Numbered from the stretch's first letter, positions 6,769 to 16,174 are shown. The stretch is DNA of 64,000 nt from UBA6168 sp041741095 (GCA_041741095.1 JBGSKQ010000103.1:25890-89889), one strand, 5' to 3'. Notes: generated by a model from the letters alone, not told the origin. Program-made: numbers and translations.

Positions 6769-8235
6769 ATGCAAGCAATGAAGGATATTTTTCAAATACA
6801 GAAAAAAAACTTTTTTAAGAAAGCACTGCTCGTTGTTGTTTTTCTTAGTGTACTATCAACTTTTAGTGCTTTTTGCCAATTGGAAAGGGTTGATGAAGAC
6901 GCTTTTTTCATCAAAAAAATCCACGATGTGTCGCTAACGGAAGGCCGCTGCTATGATTGGCTGCGCCATTTGACCAAAGAAATCGGGCCACGCCTGGCAG
7001 GTTCTCCACAAGCAGCCGCGGCCGTTGAGTTTACCCGCCAAATGCTTGATACATTAGGGCTGGATACGGTTTGGCTACAGCCTTGCATGGTGCCACATTG
7101 GACAAGGGGTGCTTTGGAAACCGTGCGCATTTCCCAGTCTGCAATGGGCACGGTTGAATTAAAAGCACTTGCACTGGGCAATTCCGTCGGCACGGGGAAA
7201 GAGGGCATTTCAGCCAAAGTGGTGGAGGTAAAAAATTTCGAGGAGCTGGAAAAAATGGGAAGCTCAAAGTTAAAAGACAAGATTGTGTTTTTCAATCGCC
7301 CATTCGATCCTACTAAAATCAACACTTTTGAAGCCTATGGTGGCGCTGTTGACCAGCGGGCTTATGGCGCTTCGGAGGCTGCCAAATACGGAGCCATTGG
7401 CGTACTCGTCCGTTCGATGGCCTCCGGCTTGGACGACGTGCCGCATACGGGAGGCCTTGCGTATAAGGAAGGCATTGAAAAAATACCCGCCGTGGCCATC
7501 AGCACCAACGATGCCGAACTGATGGGCAGCCTGCTCCGGCAAGGTGAGGTTCGGGTATTCATGCGCACTTTTTGCCAACAGTTTGATGATAAACTTTCTT
7601 ACAGCGTGATAGGCGAAATAAAGGGTTCGGAAAAGCCTGACGAAATTATCGTGGTGGGCGGCCATCTCGACTCTTGGGATGTAGGCGAAGGTGCCCACGA
7701 CGACGGTGCAGGTTGTGTACAGTCAATGGACGTCTTGCAGGTGTTCAAAAGGATGGGCTACCAACCCAAGCGCACTATCCGCTGCGTTCTGTTTATGAAC
7801 GAAGAAAATGGCCTCATGGGCGGGAAAACTTATGGCGAAGAGGCCAAGCGCAAGGGCGAATTTCACTTGGCGGCCATTGAGAGCGATCGGGGCGGTTTCA
7901 CGCCGAGGGGATTTACAGTAGATGCCGAGGATGCTGTTTTTGCTGCCAAATTCCCAGCCATGCAGCCCTGGCACAGCCTGTTGGAACCTTATGGCCTGCG
8001 CATCAAAAAAGGCGGGGGCGGGGCCGATATTTCACCTTTGAAAAGCCAGCAAACCCTGCTCATCGGTTATGAGCCCGATTCGCAGCGCTACTTCGACTAC
8101 CACCATACGGCTGCCGATGTATTTGAAACGGTGAACAAACGGGAACTGGAACTTGGCACGGCGGCTATGGCGAGCCTAGTCTATTTGATGGATAAATATG
8201 GGTTTGATACAAATGGGAAAAACCAGCGGCGATGA
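6769..8235 (+). CDS. secreted M28-family zinc peptidase with inserted PA-type domain
   Basis: A 488-residue exported metallopeptidase from ATG 6769; an earlier in-frame ATG at 6700 and a later one at 6778 exist. The hydrophobic core KKALLVVVFLSVLSTFSAFC ends in a possible lipobox or cleavage site before QLERV. The middle third, with VVEVKNFEELEKMG through GVLVRSMASG, is a protease-associated-like insert. The M28 zinc ligands follow in order: GGHLDSWD, HDDGAG (bridging Asp), MNEENG (general base and ligand), IESDRG and YHHTAAD. Such enzymes are aminopeptidases or carboxypeptidase Q-like dipeptidases, here in the periplasm or at the cell surface. There is no T9SS C-terminal domain. It stands alone on the plus strand and converges with the next gene, with stop codons only a few bases apart. 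Confidence 0.85.
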   Translation: MQAMKDIFQIQKKNFFKKALLVVVFLSVLSTFSAFCQLERVDEDAFFIKKIHDVSLTEGRCYDWLRHLTKEIGPRLAGSPQAAAAVEFTRQMLDTLGLDTVWLQPCMVPHWTRGALETVRISQSAMGTVELKALALGNSVGTGKEGISAKVVEVKNFEELEKMGSSKLKDKIVFFNRPFDPTKINTFEAYGGAVDQRAYGASEAAKYGAIGVLVRSMASGLDDVPHTGGLAYKEGIEKIPAVAISTNDAELMGSLLRQGEVRVFMRTFCQQFDDKLSYSVIGEIKGSEKPDEIIVVGGHLDSWDVGEGAHDDGAGCVQSMDVLQVFKRMGYQPKRTIRCVLFMNEENGLMGGKTYGEEAKRKGEFHLAAIESDRGGFTPRGFTVDAEDAVFAAKFPAMQPWHSLLEPYGLRIKKGGGGADISPLKSQQTLLIGYEPDSQRYFDYHHTAADVFETVNKRELELGTAAMASLVYLMDKYGFDTNGKNQRR

Positions 8236-8238
8236 CGC

Positions 8239-9228
8239 TTAAAAACCCCGCATGAGGTAGTTTTTTTCGCCCAGTTCAAAGGTGCTTACGCTATGGTCGC
8301 CGTTGAGATACATGACAATTTTCGTCTTGTTGTCGGTCAAAAACTCCCATTTGTATTTTTCCTCTTGCAGGCCTGCGGATTCATCTTCCTTTTCACTGAT
8401 TTTTTTTATGGGGTATTTTTCACTTGTGTCTTCCTGCAAGCCATCCTTGTATTGAAGGATGGATCGCACCACTACAAAATATTCTTTTGTGATTTTCACC
8501 TTTCTTTCCGGGGCCTCCATGATGCTGGTATCAACGGTCTCGGTAGCTGCTGCTGAAACCTGTAACGAATCCGCCGCCACTTCATCCTTTGCTTTATTTT
8601 TCTTTTTGGCGTCTTTATCCACTATTGTAATAGTCTCAACAAAGGTAATGCTGGTACTGTCCTTCATTTTCAAGCGCTCTTGCACTTTGGCGTCCTTGTG
8701 TATGCGCAGGAAGGGGTAAAAAGTTTTTCCCCAAAGTGAATCCGTGTTTTCAATCACCATTTCGCCCCGGTCGGTGAAATAGGTTTTTTCCTCATCGTTT
8801 ACCTTGCCCGGTATGGCCGATTGATAAAAAATGATCTCCTTTTCGTTGGGCGAGCGCTTGAAAATGAGTGCCTCCACCATGCTGTATTTGTTCAAAATCA
8901 CTTTCAGGTGGCCTTGCAGGCGAGCGTCCCTTGCGTTCATCAATAGGAGTTTGAATCCGTATTCTTCAGGGTGGATGTTGTTGATGTTGTAAACGCCCTC
9001 GATGCCCTGCCCTTTTACATAAAGGTTGTTGAAAGAAATACCGAAGGAATATTCGCCCGGATCCAGTTCCTCTTTATCCTCATTGGGTACTTCTTTTATG
9101 GCTGGCTTGAAATCATAGCCAACCAAATCGTCGGGCGCAAAAAAGCGGCGGTCGCTGATATAGGAATACTGCGCCTGTGCCAGCGCAGATATTGCCAAAA
9201 AGAAAAACAAGAGTTTAAATTTCATCAT
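8239..9228 (-). CDS. secreted hypothetical protein
   Basis: A 329-residue protein of no family I recognise. ATG 9228 (or 9225) was chosen because it is followed at once by a good signal peptide, MKFKLLFFFLAISALAQAQ. The longer frame begins upstream and would overlap the neighbouring gene without adding a plausible domain. The mature part is mixed alpha/beta, with a Lys/Ala-rich charged stretch around 195-235 that is likely a flexible linker or coiled coil. The C-terminal part (KYKWEFLTDNKTKIVMYLNG) looks like beta strands. It follows the Asp-box protein gene by 40 bases on the same strand and may share its transcript. Confidence 0.65.
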   Translation of the reverse strand: MMKFKLLFFFLAISALAQAQYSYISDRRFFAPDDLVGYDFKPAIKEVPNEDKEELDPGEYSFGISFNNLYVKGQGIEGVYNINNIHPEEYGFKLLLMNARDARLQGHLKVILNKYSMVEALIFKRSPNEKEIIFYQSAIPGKVNDEEKTYFTDRGEMVIENTDSLWGKTFYPFLRIHKDAKVQERLKMKDSTSITFVETITIVDKDAKKKNKAKDEVAADSLQVSAAATETVDTSIMEAPERKVKITKEYFVVVRSILQYKDGLQEDTSEKYPIKKISEKEDESAGLQEEKYKWEFLTDNKTKIVMYLNGDHSVSTFELGEKNYLMRGF

Positions 9229-9268
9229 CGGGTTTGTATTTTTTTGAATCAGAATGTGCCAATAAGCA

Positions 9269-11767
9269 TTATTTGTTCGGCAGGGCCAGGATGGCATTTT
9301 CAACAACAGCGCCATTTTTTTGCTCGACCAAGCCCGGTTTTTTGCCAAAAATAAAGCTAAAAAAACCTTTGCCGCCTTCTTGCAGTTCAACGCCGCCCCA
9401 AGCTTCGCCGCAAAGATCCTTTAAGTGCGCAGCATCCAACACGAGTTTGGCCTTTTCTTCCACCTTGATTTTTATGCCGGGCATAGCCCTTATCTCGCCT
9501 TTCAGGGTCAATGCTGCCCCTTTTTTCACCAGCACATCCGAGCGGAGGATGGCGAAATCCCAAGTGGTATCTTTAGTGATTTCAATGGTTTTAAAAACAG
9601 AAGGGCCGGCAAATGGCGACTCCCAAATGCTCCGCCCAAAAGTAGCGGCCACTATTTTTCCCTCGCAGTAGTTCATTTCCAGATCGGCCACGATGCAAAC
9701 GGGCAGGCCGCTGTTGAAACAAAGCCACTCGGAATTGGGGTCGGAGGCACGTGGGTTGTAAAAAACGCCCACGTCCGTCCCGGCATAAAGGGCATCTTCA
9801 GTGCCTGCCTGGAATGCAAGCGAGGTAACGGGGAAAGGGGGCAGCCCCAGGCTTACGTTTTGCCAAGTCTCGCCACCATTGTCCGAAAAATAGACCTTAA
9901 ATTCTGATCGGTTGGAGTTGAAACTGATCCAAACTTTGTCTGGGTTGGCGGCGTCCACTTCCACGGCCAGGATGGGGTGGCCGCCGTTGTCGGGATCGGC
10001 GGCACGGCCAATGTTTTTGCCCAAAGCTTTCCACCTAACAGCTTCGCCCGCCGCCATTCCATTCTCCGTTTTATACACTTGGTCGCCGTAGGCAAAGATA
10101 ATATTGGCGTCGGAAGGGGCCACGCACATGGCCGTGATGGTAAAAGGCAAATCCGTCCGGAGTTCGATGTCGCCGAGTTGTGTCCATTCTTCGCCCTTGT
10201 TGGGCAGCCTGAACACATCTTGTACACCAGCATAGGTAAAGCCGTTTTCATGGGCAGCCAATTGGTAATAATAAGGGTCACCCGTCCCATTTATGCCTTT
10301 GCTAAACGAACCGCCCCAGTTCACTCCGCCATCGGTAGAGCGGATAATCTGTGGCGGGTGGAGCGCCCAAGTGATGCCATAGACGAAATTGGGGTCGTAC
10401 TTGTCCACTGCGCAATCGGTTCCGTCGCCCCCCACAGCAGGTTTTAGGTTTTTTCCATCTTTATAAATGACCATGATCCCCAAGTCCTGCGTGCCGCCGG
10501 GTACGCTCGAAAAATCCTCTGCCAGCCCGATGCCGTAAAATTGCATGTTGTTGAAACCGTATCCGGACACGTCCTTCCACTGCCATTTTTTATCTTTTTC
10601 AACACCTAAATAAAGCCCGCCGTCATTGGCTGAATAAATAATATCGTGCCCCTGCCCGTCGTCCACGATGGTCAGGCCACGGTGGTCGAGGTGCATTTCG
10701 CCGCCTCCAATGGTGGCTGAATAGGCCATGCTGTCTTGCACGGTTATTTTGTTGACGTAGTAGCCGCCCAGGTACAAGACATGGTCGTCGTTGGGCGAAA
10801 TTTCGAAGGCGTGTTTCTCGTAGCTGGTATTCAGTTTTTTATTGAAAATAAGCCGCCAGGTATCGCCACCGTCCAGGGAACGCAGCACACACTCCGTTCT
10901 TGTTTTTGTCACGCAGCCCAGGTAGATAAGATTGGGGTTTTTGTTTGAAACTGCAATGTCCATTCTGCCCACTTCTTCGTTTACGCCCCAATCCTGAACG
11001 TTGGTTTCATCCCAAGTTTCTCCGCCGTCTTTGGAGCGGTAAAAATAGTTGGCATCGGAGCTAAGGTAAAGCACGCTTGGGTTTCCTGGTTGGAACACCA
11101 AATCACGGAAAGTGTAGCCCCAGTTGAAGACATTGGGGTGTACCTGTTTTTTTATGAGGGTAAAACTATCGCCTGCATCCACGGATTTGTACAAATCCAT
11201 TTCGCATATAGCGAAAATAGTGTCGTGGCCAGTGGGGTGTATCAAAATATCAAGGCAGGGAATAGAATTGTAGTTCCGTTGTTCAAACCTCAGCCCCGTC
11301 ATTTTCCAGGTCCAGCCTCCGTCGGTTGTTTTTACGATGCCCATCCCATAGCTGCGCCTAAACTCCAAGGGATAGCGCACACCTGATCCTACATAAATTA
11401 TATCGGGGTTTCCTGGTACAAACTCAAAATCCCGCACGCCCAGGATAGGCAATCTGGTACTGTCGGTGATATTTTCCCAAATGGGCATGGAGTCCAGCAC
11501 GTTGCGGGTTCGGAATAGGCCGCTGGTTGGGGTGCAGGCGTACAATTCTTTTGGGTTGGGGAGCTTGGGGTCAGGAAATTTAACTTGCATTTGGGCACCC
11601 GTGCCAGTATTGGAGGGGCGGACCTTGGGGCCAAGGGGCGGGGGCGAGAAGGGGCCGAGGCAAGTCCATTGGGAACCATTGGATGGCGAGTCGCAAATAG
11701 GAACTGGTTGGCCGAACATGCAGTTGAAACCAAAAGAAAAAGTAATAAGCCAGCATACTTTTTTCAT
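9269..11767 (-). CDS. secreted Asp-box (BNR/sortilin-like) beta-propeller protein
   Basis: An 832-residue exported protein. Residues 1-19 are a signal peptide (MKKVCWLITFSFGFNCMFGQ). Most of the protein is a beta-propeller with repeated Asp-box motifs of the SxDxGxTW kind: TTDGGWTWK, SVDAGDSF, SKDGGETWDE, SLDGGDTWRL, STDGGVNWG and SDNGGETWQ. This is the architecture of VPS10/sortilin-like and sialidase-like surface proteins; no sialidase arginine triad is evident, so enzymatic activity is not claimed. The last 120 residues (DVLVKKGAALTLKGEI...) form a short beta-solenoid-like tail. A T9SS sorting domain is absent. The gene starts 18 bases after a DUF1569-like gene stop and is probably in an operon with it. 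Confidence 0.8.
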   Translation of the reverse strand: MKKVCWLITFSFGFNCMFGQPVPICDSPSNGSQWTCLGPFSPPPLGPKVRPSNTGTGAQMQVKFPDPKLPNPKELYACTPTSGLFRTRNVLDSMPIWENITDSTRLPILGVRDFEFVPGNPDIIYVGSGVRYPLEFRRSYGMGIVKTTDGGWTWKMTGLRFEQRNYNSIPCLDILIHPTGHDTIFAICEMDLYKSVDAGDSFTLIKKQVHPNVFNWGYTFRDLVFQPGNPSVLYLSSDANYFYRSKDGGETWDETNVQDWGVNEEVGRMDIAVSNKNPNLIYLGCVTKTRTECVLRSLDGGDTWRLIFNKKLNTSYEKHAFEISPNDDHVLYLGGYYVNKITVQDSMAYSATIGGGEMHLDHRGLTIVDDGQGHDIIYSANDGGLYLGVEKDKKWQWKDVSGYGFNNMQFYGIGLAEDFSSVPGGTQDLGIMVIYKDGKNLKPAVGGDGTDCAVDKYDPNFVYGITWALHPPQIIRSTDGGVNWGGSFSKGINGTGDPYYYQLAAHENGFTYAGVQDVFRLPNKGEEWTQLGDIELRTDLPFTITAMCVAPSDANIIFAYGDQVYKTENGMAAGEAVRWKALGKNIGRAADPDNGGHPILAVEVDAANPDKVWISFNSNRSEFKVYFSDNGGETWQNVSLGLPPFPVTSLAFQAGTEDALYAGTDVGVFYNPRASDPNSEWLCFNSGLPVCIVADLEMNYCEGKIVAATFGRSIWESPFAGPSVFKTIEITKDTTWDFAILRSDVLVKKGAALTLKGEIRAMPGIKIKVEEKAKLVLDAAHLKDLCGEAWGGVELQEGGKGFFSFIFGKKPGLVEQKNGAVVENAILALPNK

Positions 11768-11785
11768 AAAAATATAAGAAGGAGC

Positions 11786-12301
11786 TTATCCCTTTTGCCG
11801 ATGCACCAGCCCATGGGCTTCCACCTTAGTAAGGCCAAATTGTGCCAAGTGATGCACAATATGCTTAAAGTGAAATAGTCGCCACTCGTCTCTTGTCAGC
11901 GGCCCGAAAACGGCATTGTTAAGGATTGCACCTGGATTGTTTTTCCAAAATTCCTCGAAGGCTTCCCATTCCTGGAAAAAACTTTCAACAGCGGTTTCAA
12001 AGTCGGGAAACTTCAATGGCGGCAATGTGGAAGGATCCATTAAGGGCGATTTAACGCCGGGATCTATTGCCATATTGATAAACAAAAAGCGGCGGAAACG
12101 GGGCAATTGATCCTCCGGCGTTTTCACTGGGAAATCCTCCTTGCCATTTGAAGCGGCCCAAATCCAATTGAGGTGTTCCACAGCGTGTTGCGGTGTCATT
12201 TGCCCCCACAGCGGCAGGTGGTCGGGTTTCAATTGCCGTATCAGTTTTTCGAGATGGTTTTCAAAAAAATCATTGGCCTGGGCCTGGGTCAATTCTTGCA
12301 T
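11786..12301 (-). CDS. DinB-like/DUF1569 family protein
   Basis: A 171-residue helical protein. The start WGQMTPQHAVEHLNWIW and the end TRDEWRLFHFKHIVHHLAQFG contain spaced histidines (HAVEH; HFKHIVHH) that match the metal-binding helices of the DinB/YfiT-like four-helix bundle, specifically the DUF1569 group with its 'FGxLTRDEWxxxxxKHxxHHxxQFG' C-terminus. The biochemical role of this group is unknown; related proteins are metal-dependent transferases or hydrolases. It has no signal peptide and should be cytoplasmic. It lies directly upstream of the Asp-box protein gene. Confidence 0.75.
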   Translation of the reverse strand: MQELTQAQANDFFENHLEKLIRQLKPDHLPLWGQMTPQHAVEHLNWIWAASNGKEDFPVKTPEDQLPRFRRFLFINMAIDPGVKSPLMDPSTLPPLKFPDFETAVESFFQEWEAFEEFWKNNPGAILNNAVFGPLTRDEWRLFHFKHIVHHLAQFGLTKVEAHGLVHRQKG

Positions 12302-12372
12302 GGCGGGAGCTTAATGGTAAAATTGGAATTTGTGAAATTAAGTTGATAGTCAAGGGTTTATGCCTTACCGTG

Positions 12373-12921
12373 TCACTGCTTCGGCGAACTGTTGAGCACC
12401 ACGATGAACATCATCATCATTTTCATTTCAAAAGAAATATCCTCGCCCAGTTCGTCAATGATAACCCAATCCCGTGGGTCGGCCTCATAGCTGGTGTACA
12501 TGGTGAATTGGCCGTGCTGGTCGTCCCTCAATTGCCACTCGTCCCATTGGTTGCCCCACTTGGTTTTTAGGGTAAGGAAAACGGAATTGTTGGTAATGCG
12601 CCACTCCCTGAAGTCGCCGTTCCACACTGTCCGGGCGCTAATAATTTTGTTGTTGCCCCGCAATTCCCACTCGTCGGGTTTGCCTTTCCATTTCATTTTG
12701 ACGTCACCAAAGGTTTCGCCAATGCGGTAATCCCATTCGGTAAAATCGTCCTTTTGAAATTGCCAGCGGATTTTCAGTTCGCCCTCTGCTTCCTCATCCT
12801 CTGTATAAAACAACCATTCGATGAAGCTGTCGTCGTAGCGGGATGAAATGCCCGTGAGGTATTGAGCCTTGACGGTAAAAGGCAATATCAAAAGCAGAAT
12901 TGGTGCTATTATGTTTTTCAT
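12373..12921 (-). CDS. secreted protein with 22-residue tryptophan repeats
   Basis: A 182-residue exported protein from ATG 12921. The start is fixed by the signal peptide MKNIIAPILLLILPFTVKAQ; a longer frame upstream adds nothing exported. The mature chain has a regular tryptophan pattern: W63, W85, W107 and W129 are spaced exactly 22 residues apart with W152 close to the next position. A second set, W78, W100 and W122, lies 7 residues before W85, W107 and W129. The words around them are alike (FTEW, PDEW, FREW, WDEW, PRDW), each followed by an alternating strand. This suggests a small repeated beta-hairpin fold in the periplasm or at the surface. I do not recognise the family. It is divergent from the DUF4286 gene. 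Confidence 0.7.
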   Translation of the reverse strand: MKNIIAPILLLILPFTVKAQYLTGISSRYDDSFIEWLFYTEDEEAEGELKIRWQFQKDDFTEWDYRIGETFGDVKMKWKGKPDEWELRGNNKIISARTVWNGDFREWRITNNSVFLTLKTKWGNQWDEWQLRDDQHGQFTMYTSYEADPRDWVIIDELGEDISFEMKMMMMFIVVLNSSPKQ

Positions 12922-13005
12922 AAAATGTAGATGACCCGATTTTTTGAGTTGGTAAAAATATTGAACTTGGCCTTTGCCACCATTTCCCAACGAAAAAAAG
13001 GACAC

Positions 13006-13314
13006 ATGATTTTATACAATGTCACGGTAAAGATTGAACGAAGCGTCCACGATGAATGGCTGGACTGGATGCGCAACATCCATATCCCAGAGGTGATGAA
13101 CACGGGTTTTTTCACAAAAAACCTCATGATGCGCCTGCTCGACCCGCCTGCCGACGAAGAGGGAGTGACCTATGCCATCCAGTATTTTTGCAAAAACATG
13201 GAAGCCCTGCACCGTTATTGGAACGAAGAAGCGCCCGCCCTCCAACGGCAACATGCAGAGCGCTATCAGGGGAAGTTTGTAGCCTTCAGGACGGTGATGA
13301 AGTTGTTGGAGTGA
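13006..13314 (+). CDS. DUF4286 family protein
   Basis: A 102-residue cytoplasmic protein from ATG 13006, starting MILYNVTVKIERSVHDEWLD, which is the typical opening of the DUF4286 family of Bacteroidetes. It has a ferredoxin-like dimeric alpha-beta barrel look (VTVKIERS... IHIPEVMNTGFF... YAIQYFCKNMEALHRYW). No catalytic residues are known. The reading frame is open further upstream, but that region overlaps the promoter space of the divergent secreted protein gene. A strong hairpin terminator follows at 13418. Confidence 0.8.
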   Translation: MILYNVTVKIERSVHDEWLDWMRNIHIPEVMNTGFFTKNLMMRLLDPPADEEGVTYAIQYFCKNMEALHRYWNEEAPALQRQHAERYQGKFVAFRTVMKLLE

Positions 13315-13344
13315 AGGCTGTTTAACCATTCAAACAAAAAATTT

Positions 13345-13408
13345 GGGGCCGAACCGACGACCTTCCCGACTGCCGTCGAGACGCCCTGGCCAATTGGGCC
13401 AGGCCCCC
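13345..13408 (-). pseudogene. degenerate tRNA-Ala-like sequence (left copy)
   Basis: On the minus strand this starts GGGGGCC, has a D-arm (GCCC, loop with GG, GGGC), then an anticodon-like arm centred on GGC, and AGGTCGTCGGTTCG, the 5' side and loop of a T-arm. It then jumps straight to GGCCCC, which pairs with the 5' acceptor strand. The 3' side of the T-arm is missing, the anticodon loop has C in place of the invariant U33 and appears one base too long, and a T-rich run follows. It cannot be a normal tRNA. Confidence 0.6.
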
Positions 13409-13417
13409 AGAAACGGC

Positions 13418-13445
13418 AAAAGCCCTTGCGAGAGCAAAGGCTTTT
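13418..13445 (-). terminator. bidirectional hairpin terminator between DUF4286 gene and tRNA-Ala
   Basis: AAAAGCC.TTGC, loop GAGA, GCAA.GGCTTTT forms a strong stem flanked by A and T runs. It is ten bases beyond the 3' end of the minus-strand tRNA and about 100 bases beyond the stop of the plus-strand DUF4286 gene, and could end both. Confidence 0.75.
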
Positions 13446-13454
13446 GTATTGAAG

Positions 13455-13528
<74 letters not shown>

Positions 13529-13550
13529 CATTGTTTCAAGGCTTTTTCGC

Positions 13551-13610
13551 CCTGCCGACCGACCTTCCCGACTGCCGTCGGGATGCGATAGCCAGCTGAG
13601 CTATACCCCC
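13551..13610 (-). pseudogene. degenerate tRNA-Ala-like sequence (right copy)
   Basis: On the minus strand the first 22 bases are identical to the 5' end of the intact tRNA-Ala (acceptor strand and most of the D-arm). The anticodon arm is then replaced by a perfect palindrome-like arm TCCCGAC/GTCGGGA around GGC, and the sequence loses tRNA character after AGGTCGG. It shares a 21-bp block (13560-13580) with the left copy (13358-13378) that is not in the intact gene. It lies immediately upstream of the intact tRNA and may be transcribed with it. Confidence 0.65.
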
Positions 13611-13728
13611 TATAAATTCAGATAACGAGCTTTTTCGTTAAGCGGGTGCGAAAATAGGAGTTTTTGAGAAATCAGTAAATTATCTTTTCAAAAAATTGGT
13701 TCGTTTGGCGATAACTTTTTCTTCATTG

Positions 13729-16074
13729 TTAAAATAAGCCCTTCTTGCGCAGCCATAACAAAATCAGGCCTAGTATGAGTACCCCCATTGCCCCTCCAAC
13801 TTGCATGTACAAAGAGCGGCGCTCCTGGATTTGGCTGGTCAGGTAATAGGCATTGGCAGCATCAGGGGAACCAGGGCCTGGCGTCAATTCCCAATTTGAA
13901 GCCCGGCCGTTGTCCAGGCTGGGCAAGAGGAGGCTGTAGGTAAAAATAGAATCCATAGGTGGCAGGTTGTAGCCTACACTGTCCACGGAGGAGGTTTCAG
14001 GCGAAAACAGTTGGATGGTCTCCTGCCGTTTGTTGAGGCCAAAACTTAAACCGCTGATTACGCTTTGCATCTTGGGATGCGTCTTGAGGAATTTAGCAGA
14101 ATCTTCGCAAACGACCACGTAGCCTTTCGGAGGCAAGTTGTACAAGGGAAAACGGAATTCGTTTTTGCGGTCGGCCAGCACCCAGTTTTCAAGGTTGACC
14201 CGTTCTTTGGAGTTGTTGTACAGTTCTACCCAGTCGCCACTGTACTTGTTGTTGCAGCTTATCTCATTGATGATGATCTTGCCAGTCAGAGGGTGTTCGT
14301 ATTTTTCAAAAATGGCGTTGATGTGCCATTTGGGCCGTACCAGTTCTAAGACCAGTTCTTGTGATTCTGACTTGACGCCTTCCCCCTCCCACCGCACAAA
14401 ACGGTAACCCAGATCTGGTACGGCATGCAAACGAATGGGTATTTTTTCAAAATACTTTCCGGCAAAAGTGTCCCGAAAATCAATCGCCTGGTTGATGATG
14501 ACCTTGCCTCCTTTTGCGATGCTGAGCGAGAGGTCACGCATGTCCCCGGTTTTAAATTTTTCCATCAAAAACCGCCGCATGAAGGTGGGGCGGTTGGCCG
14601 CAAAATTTCTCAATACTTTCACCTCGTTTTCCCATTCCCACTGTTTGATGTCCCAACGGTTCAGGTGGCGGGGCATTTCTGGCAGGAGGTGTTTGTAAAA
14701 CTTGTCAATTTTTGCCAACACCGCTGCGCTGTCCAGATCGTCGTTCAAATAATCGGCGAAACGGTTGATGAAACGGCGCTCGAACTCCTTGTTTTCCAGC
14801 AATTTGCGCAAAATAAGCGTACTCCAAGGCGGGTTGGGCCAATACGGGCCGTTCGGTTCGGTGTGGAAGGCGAGGCTGTTGTTGCGGTAGGCTTTTGGAT
14901 CGGTGAACCCAAATCCCCAGTCGGTGTCGTACAGTATCCAGCGCCAGCGCCCGCTGGGGCTTTGGGGCCGCCAAAATTTGATGTTGCCACCGGCGTCCTT
15001 GTTGTCGAAATAAATCTGGGCTATCTGGTAATCCAAAAAATTGTTGACATCCATTTGGGAATTGACGTAGGCGAAATTGGCGGCCACGGACAGTCGGTTC
15101 CTCTCCAAATAATTCAATAGCCTGCGGTAATGGTCGGTGCTGCCATAGCGACGAGTCAGTTTATGTTCTATGAGGTCAATGCTGTCCTTGTCCACGTTGT
15201 AGTGGCCAGCAATGAAATAGCGGTTCACTTTCTCCCGCAGATTGTAAATTCCCCAGTATTTGCCATTGATATAGACATGGGCAGGCCGGTAGTCCTGCAC
15301 GTCGAGATCCCATTTTTTTACCAAATCCGTCATCAAGGCATCTCGGAAATGCGTCCTGCCAAAGTCGCTGCCGCTGTTGCGCAACACGAGGTACTTGAAT
15401 TTTTTCAAACCTTTTTTACCAAAAATAGGATAGCGGATGCGGTCGCTTCCATAGCGGCTCCGGGCCACAATGGCCAAAGATTTTTGGGGAAAAAGCCTGC
15501 TCATGCCCCCAAAAAGCCGCAAGCCCACCGGGTTTTGCCAAACCAACTTCCCGTTTCCTTCAAAAATTTCCACATTGGCGGCCAGTTCTTTCCGGCTCCA
15601 GAAATTGGCACCGGGCAGTTGCCAAAGCGAGTCAACGGCATTGGTTCCCCGCATAAAAAGCCCCTGTACGGGATCGAATAAAAGCGAAGGCGCAATTGAA
15701 AGCGAGATAACGGGATACTGCGTCTCCGGCTCGTTGATGAAAAATGTCCGGGAAAAAACCAGGCTTCGCTTGCCGGCCAAGACGGCCATCGCCCTCACCA
15801 CTGTTGTTCCTTTTATCTTAAATGGAAGGGAATACCTTTTGGCACCCGACTCGGTGGGCTTTGTGCCGTCTGTGGTATAATAGATAATAGCACCGGGCGA
15901 CAGCATTTCAATGGTCAAAGAATCTTGGTAAAAACCGCCTTCTGGCAAGAATTCAACGGTAAGCGGCGGTGGCTGGTAAATCTGTTTGGAAGGTTTTTGG
16001 CCCAACAAGATCAGCGGTAGCCACCCGGCAAAAAGGAGGAGGATAGCTTTTAGCAGCAGGTTTGGTTTATTCAT
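13729..16074 (-). CDS. CotH kinase-family surface protein with lamin-tail domain and C-terminal membrane anchor
   Basis: A 781-residue exported protein. Residues 1-25 are a signal peptide. A chitobiase/hexosaminidase C-terminal-type beta domain follows at about 35-115 (IIYYTTDGTKPTESGAKRYS). The CotH domain covers about 125-510 and shows its hallmarks LVLRNSGSDF, HVYINGKYWGIYNLREKVNR and the YDTDWGFG active-site stretch. A lamin-tail domain follows at about 600-720 (IIINEISCNNKYSGDWVELY). CotH proteins are atypical kinases of the secretory pathway in spore formers; in Bacteroidetes their substrate is unknown. The C-terminus is a single membrane helix (GGAMGVLILGLILLWL) with RKKGLF at the end, not a T9SS sorting domain. 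That would hold the protein in a membrane or mark it for a sortase-like step. A paralogue with a T9SS tail lies at 31033-34719. Confidence 0.85.
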   Translation of the reverse strand: MNKPNLLLKAILLLFAGWLPLILLGQKPSKQIYQPPPLTVEFLPEGGFYQDSLTIEMLSPGAIIYYTTDGTKPTESGAKRYSLPFKIKGTTVVRAMAVLAGKRSLVFSRTFFINEPETQYPVISLSIAPSLLFDPVQGLFMRGTNAVDSLWQLPGANFWSRKELAANVEIFEGNGKLVWQNPVGLRLFGGMSRLFPQKSLAIVARSRYGSDRIRYPIFGKKGLKKFKYLVLRNSGSDFGRTHFRDALMTDLVKKWDLDVQDYRPAHVYINGKYWGIYNLREKVNRYFIAGHYNVDKDSIDLIEHKLTRRYGSTDHYRRLLNYLERNRLSVAANFAYVNSQMDVNNFLDYQIAQIYFDNKDAGGNIKFWRPQSPSGRWRWILYDTDWGFGFTDPKAYRNNSLAFHTEPNGPYWPNPPWSTLILRKLLENKEFERRFINRFADYLNDDLDSAAVLAKIDKFYKHLLPEMPRHLNRWDIKQWEWENEVKVLRNFAANRPTFMRRFLMEKFKTGDMRDLSLSIAKGGKVIINQAIDFRDTFAGKYFEKIPIRLHAVPDLGYRFVRWEGEGVKSESQELVLELVRPKWHINAIFEKYEHPLTGKIIINEISCNNKYSGDWVELYNNSKERVNLENWVLADRKNEFRFPLYNLPPKGYVVVCEDSAKFLKTHPKMQSVISGLSFGLNKRQETIQLFSPETSSVDSVGYNLPPMDSIFTYSLLLPSLDNGRASNWELTPGPGSPDAANAYYLTSQIQERRSLYMQVGGAMGVLILGLILLWLRKKGLF

Positions 16075-16174
16075 CGTGGTTTTCTCAATTTTGGGCCGTT
16101 TAGCCCATTGCTACACAACATAGTGCGAATGTATAGCGGTTTTTTTAAAATCTGAAAGCATTGTTGGAAAATTG

